Assembly (NCBI GenBank): GCA_029964075.1
Contig: CM057142.1
Location: forward strand, 511,770 to 575,769
Length of the DNA: 64,000 bases
Direction: 5' to 3'
From: Patiria pectinifera
Taxonomy: Eukaryota > Echinodermata > Asteroidea > Valvatida > Asterinidae
A program made the translations under genes and the position numbers. Of this stretch, positions 58,301-64,000 are shown piece by piece (positions within the stretch are counted from its first letter, which is position 1; every line of letters starts with the position of its first letter). Under the pieces are notes generated by a model. The model was not told the origin of the DNA, made no database searches, and saw only the letters and a list, made by a program, of their open reading frames with translations.

Positions 58301-60492
58301 CTTGTACCCGTTCATAGGTGTGTAATCGATAGCAAACAAGTGCGATGGTCAATTGGGGCCAGTATTTGAAAAAAAAACCAGTTTTTTTCCAACGCTGGTC
58401 GGCCGACCAGCGTTGGAAATTGATACAAAAATACCACTTTTCTTGAAAATGACAGTATACCAGGGTAACCAGGTGCCATGATTTTACAGGATGCTTTACA
58501 TTGTCATTCACTAACAGTCCAGCAAGGTGTTTCAAAATGATTTGGTAGTTTTATTTTTTGATGCTTGCAAATGTTGTATTTTCCCTTTAAGTCAACACTA
58601 GTTATAAAGGTCATGATTGATAAGTAACAAATTAACCACTAAGTCACCAGTGGTCCACTAGTTAGCGGTGGAAATATATTTCTTAACCTTTTTAGATTTA
58701 ACCTTTGCAGCATAGAATGCGAACCAGATAATGGAACATTCATGGACAGAGCACCATTAAATAACTGTAAAAATATAGACGGTACCTTTTGGCAAACATC
58801 GTAAGGGAAAATTTGCAAAAGGAAAACGTAAAGTTTTATCAAAAATCATTAAAGTACCCAAAGACGCGACACTTTGTAATCTTCTTTTTTTATGCAACTA
58901 ATAGCAGAAAGTGTTTAGTTGCCGATGAACTGGATGAATATCGCTACTCGAGGGAGTATTGGCAATGCAAAAAGAGAAATTTCCGACATAATAGAGTTGC
59001 CGCGATAATACAGGGTGGTCCGAAAAACATACAACCTCATACTTCCACTATTCAGTGACCTACACTATTGATATGCATGGATAGGAAAGTTTTTGGCAGG
59101 AAAATGATACCAAGAACTCCCGATTCGGTCCAGCAGTTCCAGTAGTCTCATTAGGATAATCGCACACAGTGAACAAAATGATTATCTTAACCCCTGACAA
59201 AAAATGCCGCTGGAATCATAACTACTGAACCAAGTTCTTGGTATGATTTTCCTTCTAACAAAATTTCCTAGCATACATATCAATGGTTTAGGTCCATGGT
59301 TAATTGAATTATGAGGTTGCGGTTTTGGGGGTTTTTTTGTACCATGTATAGAGTGCGACTTTTCATGAAAAAAAAAATCCCAAATTTCCCGGAATAACAT
59401 CATCACTCAATATTGTACATCTTGATTTAAATGGTACAAACTTTGGCCTCATGTCGATGATTGTCTTTCTACTTAAAGGTACCGGTACAGTCCATCATTT
59501 GTAATTTGTGCATTTTGCTCGTTTGAAGCAACAAAAGTGCTCAAAATCTAAAGAAGGGTGCTGAACAACTGACTTCATGAAATTTCAGCTCAGCTTCAGC
59601 TGTATATTTCAAGAAAAAAACAACATTCTAGGATCTTGATTTCAAATCAAAAGTTGCTGAATCATGTTTTGAATTGGGCCTGAATTCAGCCTCTGCGACA
59701 CGTTTTCACTGAGCCGATTGCAGCTGTGCGATGTCGCACAATGATCCGATGAATTATAGCAACCGTGCGCGTGTGCGTCGTGTCAATGCTTGCATGCACT
59801 TCGCCTAATAAAAAAAACAACTACTAGCGGAATTGTCCAACAATGCGTCTTTAGACGCATCATTGGAAAGGCCTTCTTTCGTTGATTTCTTCAAAATGAC
59901 AGCATGCCAGAAAGAATAATTTCACAGGGAGTTTAGTCCCCTTACTATCTTTCAAACAGGTATGTTTTTCTACAATAATTACATCAGTTACTTTTTGGAT
60001 AGCTGCAACTGATGGACTGTAGCTTTAAAGAATGTCTTCTTTTTCTTAAAGAGTTGTTGACTGCAACTCCTCACTAACCCCCCCATCTCCCCCACCCTCC
60101 ACTTGAAAAATTGTTGATTTCAATCCTCGGTCCACCACTGAGCTCTCGGACAGAACTAAGTACATGTGAGAACTACGTTGCCGAAGGGAAAAACCCACCA
60201 TTAACACTGACATCTTAACATTTCTTAAGAGAGAAAAATGTTACATTCAAGTTCAAGTATCCTCCAAAAAGCCATGGCATTTCATAATAAGTAATCAGCT
60301 ACATGTAGAAATCTTGCAATCATTCCTCCTACATGTATATACCCAAAGAGCATTTGTTTCTCATTACAAAGCAGGACACCGTTTTGCAGGTCATCGCAAA
60401 TTGCTCCTATGGGACTTGACCGTTTCCTCACCTCTGATTGTGACCGATGACTTGAGGGACCAGATGTGAAGTTCAACCATGCAGCTAGCCAT
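31119..60492 (-). CDS. WDPCP: WD repeat-containing planar cell polarity effector (WDPCP / Fritz), complete, 25 coding exons
   Basis: Joining 25 coding exons by phase gives 766 aa (human about 746). The N-terminus VELHIWSLK, the linker TPKNRRPEKLRD, the propeller segments (CHPSG-like WHPGGSLVLVSGNKGEVQ and CFDMALNPLSLL), the near-invariant FFHHLLRYQRFEKAFLLAVD and DIHYLALDKGEMALA blocks, and the C-terminal VIHFGMV followed by stop all match WDPCP. Family knowledge: WDPCP joins INTU and FUZ in the CPLANE complex at the ciliary base, recruiting IFT-A components and acting in planar cell polarity. The start at 60492 (TAACATGG) is four codons upstream of a second in-frame ATG at 60480; the first is chosen because the aligned human protein also has residues there. 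The gene is divergent to CCDC97 and spans 29 kb because its introns are packed with short repeats. All introns are GT-AG. Confidence 0.95.
32269..32562. mobile_element. GGCC-tipped MITE, internally deleted, TAA duplication
   Basis: Core as in 21195 and 23094 but the right third is deleted to AGCAAAAAAAATTGGCC. TAA flanks at 32266-32268 and 32563-32565. In a WDPCP intron. Confidence 0.7.
34607..35113. mobile_element. TTAA-type MITE with GACGCACC palindrome, copy 1
   Basis: Ends AGCTATAGTCCATCA and TGATGGACTATATCT; TTAA on the right, ATAA on the left. Inner inverted pair ACGGTGCGTC / GACGCACCGT at about 34768-34791. Related to 59477-60024 (opposite orientation) and, more distantly, 41715-42079. 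Confidence 0.75.
36025..36685 (+). repeat. tRNA-like unit interrupted by a transposon
   Basis: GAGTGGATAAGACATCTGCA at 36031-36050 resumes after the insert as TGCACTAAAGCAAAAGG and TCTTGGGCTGAAGTCCC. Put end to end, the order matches the tRNA-like arm at 38390-38460 read on the minus strand. Confidence 0.65.
36051..36638. mobile_element. Transposon inserted in a tRNA-like unit
   Basis: Ends GCCGATTTCATGAAAC and GTTTTATGAAATCAGCCG are inverted; TGCA is present on both sides (36047-36050, 36639-36642). Inside are many inverted copies of GCGCAAC/GTTGCGC-like motifs. The tip resembles that at 48842-49785. Confidence 0.65.
37053..37320. mobile_element. hAT-like MITE, CAAGGGCGGATCCAG ends, perfect 8-bp duplication
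   Basis: Ends CAAGGGCGGATCCAG and CTGGATCCGCCCTTG are perfect inverted repeats. ATCACTGG flanks both sides exactly (37045-37052, 37321-37328). Poly-G/poly-C interior; no gene. Confidence 0.85.
38304..38605. repeat. Inverted-repeat element containing a tRNA-like module, copy 1
   Basis: ATCAAATTAGGTTTTGCCC (38304 on) and its exact complement end at 38490. Between them, on the minus strand, is a tRNA-like unit with A box TGGTCGAGTGG and B box GGTTCGATTCC. A second partial module (AGCTCGGTGGTCGAGTG) follows at 38585-38602. Confidence 0.75.
39296..39665 (-). repeat. tRNA-derived SINE with CCTTGGGCAAGGCACTT core
   Basis: Minus strand: tRNA-like head (A box TGGCCTCGTGG, B box GGTTCATTTCC), then GTCCTTGGGCAAGGCACTTT and CTCTCCACCCAGGAG, ending in an ATT microsatellite tail. 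The same core occurs in the split SINE at 50468-51235. Confidence 0.75.
39723..40237. mobile_element. TTAA-flanked MITE with 28-bp palindrome, copy 2
   Basis: TTAA on the left (39719-39722), decayed ATAA on the right. Palindrome at 40059-40086 has a single G-to-A change that breaks one pair. WDPCP intron. Confidence 0.85.
41715..42079. repeat. Divergent relative of the 34607/59477 element
   Basis: Shares GAAGTTTCAGCTCAG, ATGACAGCAAGCCAGA, AATTTCAC-GGGTGTTTAGT and the AACTGAT-CTATA end region, without clear terminal repeats. Confidence 0.5.
42280..42545. repeat. Dispersed repeat, uninterrupted copy
   Basis: Related to 23690-24420 and lacks the foldback insertion present there; the corresponding point reads AACTGCTAACAACAGTCACT at about 42467-42486. 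Confidence 0.65.
43981..60492 (-). CDS. WDPCP: WDPCP exons 1-13 (N-terminal half and first propeller blades)
   Basis: Exon map: 1 60492-60432; 2 57990-57946; 3 57717-57685; 4 56614-56544; 5 54637-54578; 6 52462-52342; 7 51910-51774; 8 50070-49996; 9 48320-48214; 10 47649-47587; 11 45342-45240; 12 44905-44869; 13 44051-43981. Cumulative residues: exon 4 ends at 70, exon 7 at 176, exon 11 at 292, exon 13 at 328. Exons 3 (33 nt), 12 (37 nt) and 2 (45 nt) are very short and would be missed by ab initio prediction; each is supported by flanking AG/GT, by phase and by matching residues. Exon 9 carries AWPWTPMTSDKERAN, the best-conserved piece of this half. Confidence 0.9.
44338..44615. mobile_element. 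MITE beginning GTGGCGCACCCAGGAT
   Basis: Left end GTGGCGCACCCAGGAT, right end a G/C-rich run ending CCCCCCTTGG; TTACAAAC flanks both sides (about 44329 and 44616), an 8-bp duplication. WDPCP intron. Confidence 0.55.
45367..45653. repeat. Inverted-repeat element with two opposed tRNA-like arms, copy 2
   Basis: TTTTGCCCTTCACC and AACACTGTATTCTCAGTGTG on the left recur inverted on the right to 45653. The left arm holds a tRNA-like B box on the minus strand (GGGTTCGAGTCCCACC), the right arm one on the plus strand (GGGTTCAAGTCCCACCC). Confidence 0.75.
47286..47575 (+). repeat. tRNA-derived SINE, family A, copy 3
   Basis: A box TTGGCGTAGCGG, perfect B box GGTTCGAATCC, conserved body; its tail reaches within about 12 bases of the WDPCP exon 10 donor at 47586. 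Confidence 0.85.
47680..48195. mobile_element. Composite double foldback element, copy 3
   Basis: Hairpin with CTGGACTTTTCCATTCACGA arms and GAGGCGAAGCCGAG apex, then an inverted pair TATAGATCCTTGTCATTTGA / TCAAATGACAAGGATCTGTA. Shared interior with 15187-15550 (TTGGTGGAAAATGTATTTCT, GCACACCAGCATGCATTTGC). Ends less than 20 bases from WDPCP exon 9 at 48214. Confidence 0.7.
48842..49785. mobile_element. Element with GGGGTCAATTTCACGA ends, containing a nested tRNA-like repeat
   Basis: Ends GGGGTCAATTTCACGA and TCGTGAAATCGACCCC. Many CATCGTAA/TTACGATG-like motifs lie inside. A 250-base tRNA-like unit (48963-49248) is embedded. WDPCP intron 8. Confidence 0.65.
48963..49248. repeat. tRNA-like inverted-repeat unit, copy 3, flanked by its own direct repeat
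   Basis: ACCCACGACCTCCTGCCCTC with CTAGTGCAGACGTC occurs at both ends (48965-48997, 49213-49245), so the unit begins and ends with the same tRNA-like segment. Confidence 0.65.
50468..51235 (+). repeat. tRNA-derived SINE split by a transposon
   Basis: A box TGGTCCAGTGG at about 50482; the unit continues to the B box GGTTTGAACC, is interrupted at 50532-51009 and resumes with CTGACAGGGAAC and the core TCCTTGGGCAAGACACTTTA, CTCTCCACCCAGGAG. Confidence 0.8.
50532..51009. mobile_element. DNA transposon inserted in a SINE B box, 10-bp duplication
   Basis: Ends ACTGATCTCTATATAAAGAC (then TGGATAGC) and their exact inverted copy at 50982-51009. Flanking direct repeats GGTTTGAACC at 50522-50531 and 51010-51019. 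TIR of 28 bp and 9-10 bp duplication suggest a Mutator-like element. No transposase. Confidence 0.85.
51229..51735. repeat. Repeat with CCTCAATCCTC clusters
   Basis: Starts CTCATTGTCTCAGAATTGG with GTTAACCCTAACCCCCTAGG, holds four CCTCAATCCT motifs, ends TGTTGCATCTGGCAGGGTTAG. Relatives at 28270-28400 (inverted) and 690-750. Confidence 0.55.
52262..52329. repeat. Tandem repeat, 17 bp x 4
   Basis: Unit AATCTGTTCAAATCCCG repeated four times with one or two changes, 13 bases from WDPCP exon 6. Confidence 0.95.
54711..55223. mobile_element. TTAA-flanked MITE with 28-bp palindrome, copy 3
   Basis: TTAA at 54707-54710 and 55224-55227. Palindrome 54867-54894 reads CCAACGCTGATCGG and its exact complement: one pair is changed on both arms. 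WDPCP intron 4, inverted relative to copy 4. Confidence 0.9.
55351..55495. mobile_element. Foldback element with TGACGTCA arms
   Basis: GCATAAGCCTCTGTATTGAT and GACGTCA on the left pair with TGACGTCATCAGTACAGAGG and CTTATTGC on the right; centre carries a second pair TCCTATGG / CCGTAGGA. WDPCP intron 4. Confidence 0.75.
55944..56452. mobile_element. TTAA-flanked MITE with 28-bp palindrome, copy 4
   Basis: TTAA on the left (55940-55943), TTAT on the right. Perfect palindrome 56264-56291. Nearly identical to copy 5 over most of its length. Confidence 0.9.
58062..58586. mobile_element. TTAA-flanked MITE with 28-bp palindrome, copy 5
   Basis: TTAA at 58058-58061 and 58587-58590. Perfect palindrome 58389-58416. 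WDPCP intron 1. Confidence 0.9.
59012..59344. mobile_element. Foldback element with imperfect arms
   Basis: GGTGGTCCGAAAAACATACA / ACCTCATA and GATACCAAGAACT on the left pair imperfectly with AGTTCTTGGTATGAT and TATGAGGTTGCGG on the right; GATTATC pair near the centre. WDPCP intron 1. Confidence 0.55.
59477..60024. mobile_element. TTAA-flanked MITE with GACGCAT palindrome, copy 2
   Basis: TTAA at 59473-59476 and 60025-60028; ends GTCCATCA and TGATGGACTGTAGCT. Inner ATGCGTCTTTAGACGCAT at about 59842-59859. Opposite orientation to 34607-35113. Confidence 0.8.
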
Positions 60493-60835
60493 GTTAGGCT
60501 TGGTTGCCGATGCCCATTGATGTATATTACCGGCGCGTCCAAACCCGCGGTTGCAAGTTCCCCGACATCTTCTTAATCAATGGAAACTGTGTCAACTGTA
60601 AAATGAAGGGGGAAAAAATGTCTTGGTCAATGGTACTCAAGTCAAATAACATCTGTGTTCTGTTATGCAGGTCTCTTTACCTCGACCAGCATAATTTCAG
60701 TTGAGAACAAAATGCTATAATAAAATTAATTCATTATTTATTATACGGCAATGACCACCACTGCTCATACACGTACATGTATTGGTCATGCCAAAAATAC
60801 GAATGCCATTCACGCACACATCCTGGCCTCAAAAC

Positions 60836-61053
60836 AAATGGAGGAAAGATTTCCATATACGAAGTTCACTCAACACCCTGTGTACAAACCCTATGAGATT
60901 GGACTGAAAAATTCTAAATGTTTTCTAAGAAAATGCTTGTATTTTCTCACTGCTCAAATTGACTTTGATGACATGAAATTGCTATCTGGGGGCTTGTTAT
61001 TCGATACAGAGGAAAATTAGTGAACTTCGTATATGGAAATCTTTCCCAAATGG
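60836..61053. mobile_element. Foldback element in the WDPCP/CCDC97 spacer
   Basis: GATTTCCATATACGAAGTTC with AAATGG outside (60836-60870) recurs inverted at 61019-61053. A related unpaired piece (CACCCTGTGCACAAACCCTA) lies at about 61571. Confidence 0.7.
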
Positions 61054-61318
61054 AATGCAAAAACACTACTGAAGAGTAATTTTGGAAGTCATCTTGGAAG
61101 GATAAAGACTGTTTTGTTTAAGAATTTAAGAGATAGGGAATATACAATGTTTCTTGAAACGAAATGGCTATTTTTACACTAAGCCGCAACACATTTTTCA
61201 CAGTTACGGAATTGCAACATATTACATTGCGAATCGTTGAGGTTTTACATTCCTAGAGCGATTGAAATGCTTCAGCAACATGAATTAAGTCAGATGATAT
61301 TCAACATGGTATTTTTCT

Positions 61319-61412
61319 AGCTAGCCCGAATGCCTCTGGCCGTAAACTATCATAAGCTCTGTAACGTTAGTACGAGCTTGAGATAGTGTACGGCCAGAGG
61401 CAATCCGGCTAT
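61319..61412. repeat. Hairpin in the WDPCP/CCDC97 spacer
   Basis: GCCTCTGGCCGTAAACTATC at 61332-61351 pairs with 61382-61401 with one mismatch; the flanks CTAGCCCG and CGGCTATAG extend the stem. Loop about 30 bases. Confidence 0.8.
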
Positions 61413-61714
61413 AGCGAACTATTTTATTATTTATGATTCCAAACACATAAACTATTGTGTTTTCCTGCTTGGTTGTATCATAGCCAAATATTTAGGTATT
61501 ACTAGGCCTAAGTCCCAAAACATAAAGTGTCTTTTCGTTGGAAAGATTCCAATATCTGTCCATCACTTGTCACCCTGTGCACAAACCCTATGGGACTGGT
61601 CTGAAAATTTCTGTTTTCTCAGTAAAAATTCAAAATTCGTCCCTGCTAATCTTGACTGTTTAGGACATATTATCACTTTCTGATGGCTGATAGGTCATTT
61701 AAGGGAAAAATTAT

Positions 61715-62151
61715 GGCGATCGTGTAGTGTAGGGCCCCTTTTTTTGGGATCAAATTTAGACTACTAAAAAATGTTTTTATTGCTCAAAAATCACCTTTAC
61801 AATCAAAAGCAGACTTTTCTCAATTCTAATGACACCTGTTTTGCAATTTTGAAAAGTTTCTTGGGGTAGAAATCACGATTTTCCTGCGCGGTTTGTGCCT
61901 TGCGATTCAGCACGCTGTGCTTGCTCACGGTACATCGCGCAGTGTTTCGCCATCTTTATTTTCGGGTTGCGTGTTGTCGCCACGCTATCATCGTCATTTT
62001 ACCCCCAAATTTCCCTCAAAAAATCAAAACCCTGCCCTTAATCTATAACATACCTGTTTATTGAGAATGTCGCCAACTAGTTTGGTAGGTCAGTAATTTT
62101 AAAGTGTATTTTGTTCCCTATAGAAACCGGGCCCTACACTACACGATTGCC
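61715..62151. mobile_element. hAT-like MITE 180 bases upstream of CCDC97
   Basis: Ends GGCGATCGTGTAGTGTAGGG and CCCTACACTACACGATTGCC; flanks AAAATTAT (61707-61714) and AAAATTAC (62152-62159) form an 8-bp duplication with one change. Confidence 0.8.
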
Positions 62152-62331
62152 AAAATTACTGATGGCCAGTTTATGGGAATCTTTCCTTTTTGTTCTCTTA
62201 GATGGAACGGGGTCTTATATTATAAACTTCATGTACACGACTACCAGAAAAGCATTTCTAAGAAGATCAAAAGAAGGCTAAGCCTAAGCAAGGCTGTGAT
62301 TGGCTGTCGTACTGAGTTGCCTTAAAACAAA

Positions 62332-64000
62332 ATGGCGGCCTACATGAGAAACTCCGAACAGAACGACAACGTCGAAAGTGAGTTTTACTTCAGGTTTAAA
62401 ACGACGATAATCAGCTTTGATTGCATGCAGTAAATGATTTAAATATTAAGTACATAACCTGATTATTAAAAAATAGTATCACGACAAACTTACCCACGTA
62501 AACCATAGAGTTTAAACACAGCTTACACGAGACGTTCTGCTGCTGTTGACACTTATTTACCTGTTGACTTACTTACTCTCAGGGCACATATGCTATGATC
62601 CGCGGGATTGATCCATCCCACGTACGCGCGCATGCCTATATGAGTACGAGGTTGATCCAGTGGTAAGGTATGGGGGGCCAAATGTGATTTGGCATGGGTG
62701 AATTATAATTTGTATAATTATATGGTCGGAAGAACATTTAATATCTGTTATTTTTAAGTCTTGCCCGTTTACTGCAACTTACATGAATTTAACCTCAAAC
62801 ACTTATTATTACAAATGTGTTGAGAAAAAAGTCGAAATTAGGATTTAAAAACAGTCAATATTTATGTGAGAAAATAGAAGTCTTTTTCATTGTGAAGTTT
62901 GACGTTTGAATTAACACAAGTGTCAAGACTGTTGGTCCTAAATTACACTTTTAGTTTTACCAAGTGCGGACACGGATTTCCATTATAATTTACAAAAAGT
63001 ACCATTCCTTAAATTTATTCTAGGAAAGAATGTAGCATAATAATCCTGATGCCACCTTGGTGGTTGTGTACATATTGTAAAGGTACTTCTACTACTACCC
63101 AGGGTAGTATTTTCCAGCAAAGTTGGAAATATTTCTAAACATCTAACAAACTCATGGGCTTTTTTTTTAAATTTATTTTCAGTATCATTGAGGTTATATT
63201 TTTATAACTAAATGTAAAAACCGAGCGCCAGAATTAAGTACTATTCATAACAGTGTGCTACCGACTAAAAGAAACAAAATTGTATTTTTTTTAAACAAAG
63301 TTGAAAATGCTCCTGAATTTTCAAATTCATGTTTATTTTTCTTAATATTTATTTGCAGTAGCACACAAAATTGTAAAAGTACACTGCTCATCAGCCTACT
63401 ACAATTTTAACTACTACAAACCAAACCAAAGTGGACAATCATCCGACAAAGTTGACCTCTGCTATCCAGTAACTTATTTTAGGTTTAACATTGCTAATAG
63501 TTTTCACCCAATTTTGTTGTCAGGTGAGAGTAGTACATCACGTGATGAAGAAATGCATACTTCCAAGAACATAGGAGACAACGCAGCCGCTAGGCAGAGC
63601 ATGTTTGCTCACATCGCAGCCAGCAAGGTGCTGATCAAAAGCCAGCAACGGGGCGAGGAAGACCTCAGCCCAAAAGAGAAGCTCAGTATCCTGTCAGAGC
63701 TCCTGGACCACAAGCCCGCCATCTTCCTCGAACGCTTCCACGCTTTCCTACGTGAGGAAGATCTGGACGTCTTCAAGCATCTCGCCGGGGACTACGAAAT
63801 AGAATTCTTCCTCAAGCAGGCAAGGAAGAGGTTGAGTGCCGGGAAATCACTGACAGGAGTGAGAAACCGGCGCTATGAGGCTCTTAAAAAACTTGAGAAG
63901 GAGGGTACCTATTTTGAGGACAAGGCCATGAAAGATCGCGACCCTCTGATGTTTGAGGAGTACATCGGGCAGTACATGACCGAGGAAGAAAGGAAGGGGC
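62332..64000 (+). CDS. CCDC97: Coiled-coil domain-containing protein 97 (CCDC97), 5' part, runs off the window
   Basis: Exon 1 is 62332-62377 (ATG in CAAAATGGCGG, 15 codons plus one base, donor GTGAGT). Exon 2 starts at 63524 after TTGTTGTCAG and is still open at 64000, giving 174 codons so far. The family core is clear: a helical FAHIAASKV segment, GEEDLSPKEKL, KPAIFLERFHAFLREEDL, the RNRRYEALKKLEKEGTYF motif and FEEYIGQYMTEEE. This is the conserved DUF2052-type region of CCDC97. The protein is nuclear in vertebrates and reported to associate with the SF3b part of the spliceosome; that role here is by homology. The 1.1-kb intron shows no gene. The acidic C-terminus lies beyond the window. 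Confidence 0.93.

Larger units (their letters stand above)
60493..62331. promoter_or_regulatory. Divergent WDPCP/CCDC97 intergenic region
   Basis: The 1.84 kb between the start codons of WDPCP (minus) and CCDC97 (plus) must hold both 5' UTRs and promoters. No TATA box was convincing. The CCDC97 start lies in CAAAATGGCGGCC, which equals the YY1 core motif overlapping a start codon, a known arrangement at housekeeping promoters. Most of the rest is three inverted-repeat structures (60836-61053, 61319-61412, 61715-62151). Confidence 0.5.

Noticed and set aside
60282-60542. 86-codon minus-strand open frame starting MDAPVIYING
   Set aside because: It overlaps WDPCP exon 1 in another frame and reads through the donor.

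Overview
This is eukaryotic (metazoan) nuclear DNA. Protein-coding genes are split by GT-AG introns, about half of the intron and spacer sequence is recognisable as short transposon-like or tRNA-derived repeats, and the four genes found are animal genes. Protein similarity, judged from memory, points to a marine invertebrate, most likely a deuterostome such as an echinoderm; the species cannot be fixed from sequence alone.

Layout. 1-8.4 kb: no firm gene; a SINE-like unit, a 1.8-kb element with long terminal inverted repeats (TIRs), several foldback elements, a minisatellite and one doubtful minus-strand first exon. 8.4-11.3 kb: a complete three-exon TMEM26 gene on the minus strand. 11.3-18.5 kb: gene-free and repeat-rich. 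18.5-27.8 kb: a complete eleven-exon minus-strand gene for a membrane-anchored or secreted protein with a carbohydrate-binding family 9 (CBM9-like) domain. 27.8-31.1 kb: spacer with a foldback element. 31.1-60.5 kb: a complete 25-coding-exon WDPCP (Fritz) gene on the minus strand. 62.3-64 kb: the 5' part of CCDC97 on the plus strand, head-to-head with WDPCP across a 1.84-kb spacer that carries three inverted-repeat structures.

Reading frame was carried across every intron of the three complete genes by codon phase. Predicted lengths are 550 aa (TMEM26), 415 aa (CBM9-like) and 766 aa (WDPCP), each ending in a proper stop. The genes do not form one pathway: WDPCP is a ciliogenesis and planar-cell-polarity effector, CCDC97 is linked to the spliceosome, TMEM26 is a multi-pass membrane protein of unknown function, and the CBM9-like protein has a predicted ligand-binding ectodomain.

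The most unusual content is non-coding: three families flanked by TTAA (one with an ultraconserved 28-bp central palindrome that shows compensatory change), a family with GGCC tips and TAA/TTA target duplications, hAT-like elements with 8-bp duplications, tRNA-like promoters arranged as inverted repeats, and two cases of a transposon inserted inside a tRNA-like unit. No transposase gene was recognised, so all look non-autonomous.
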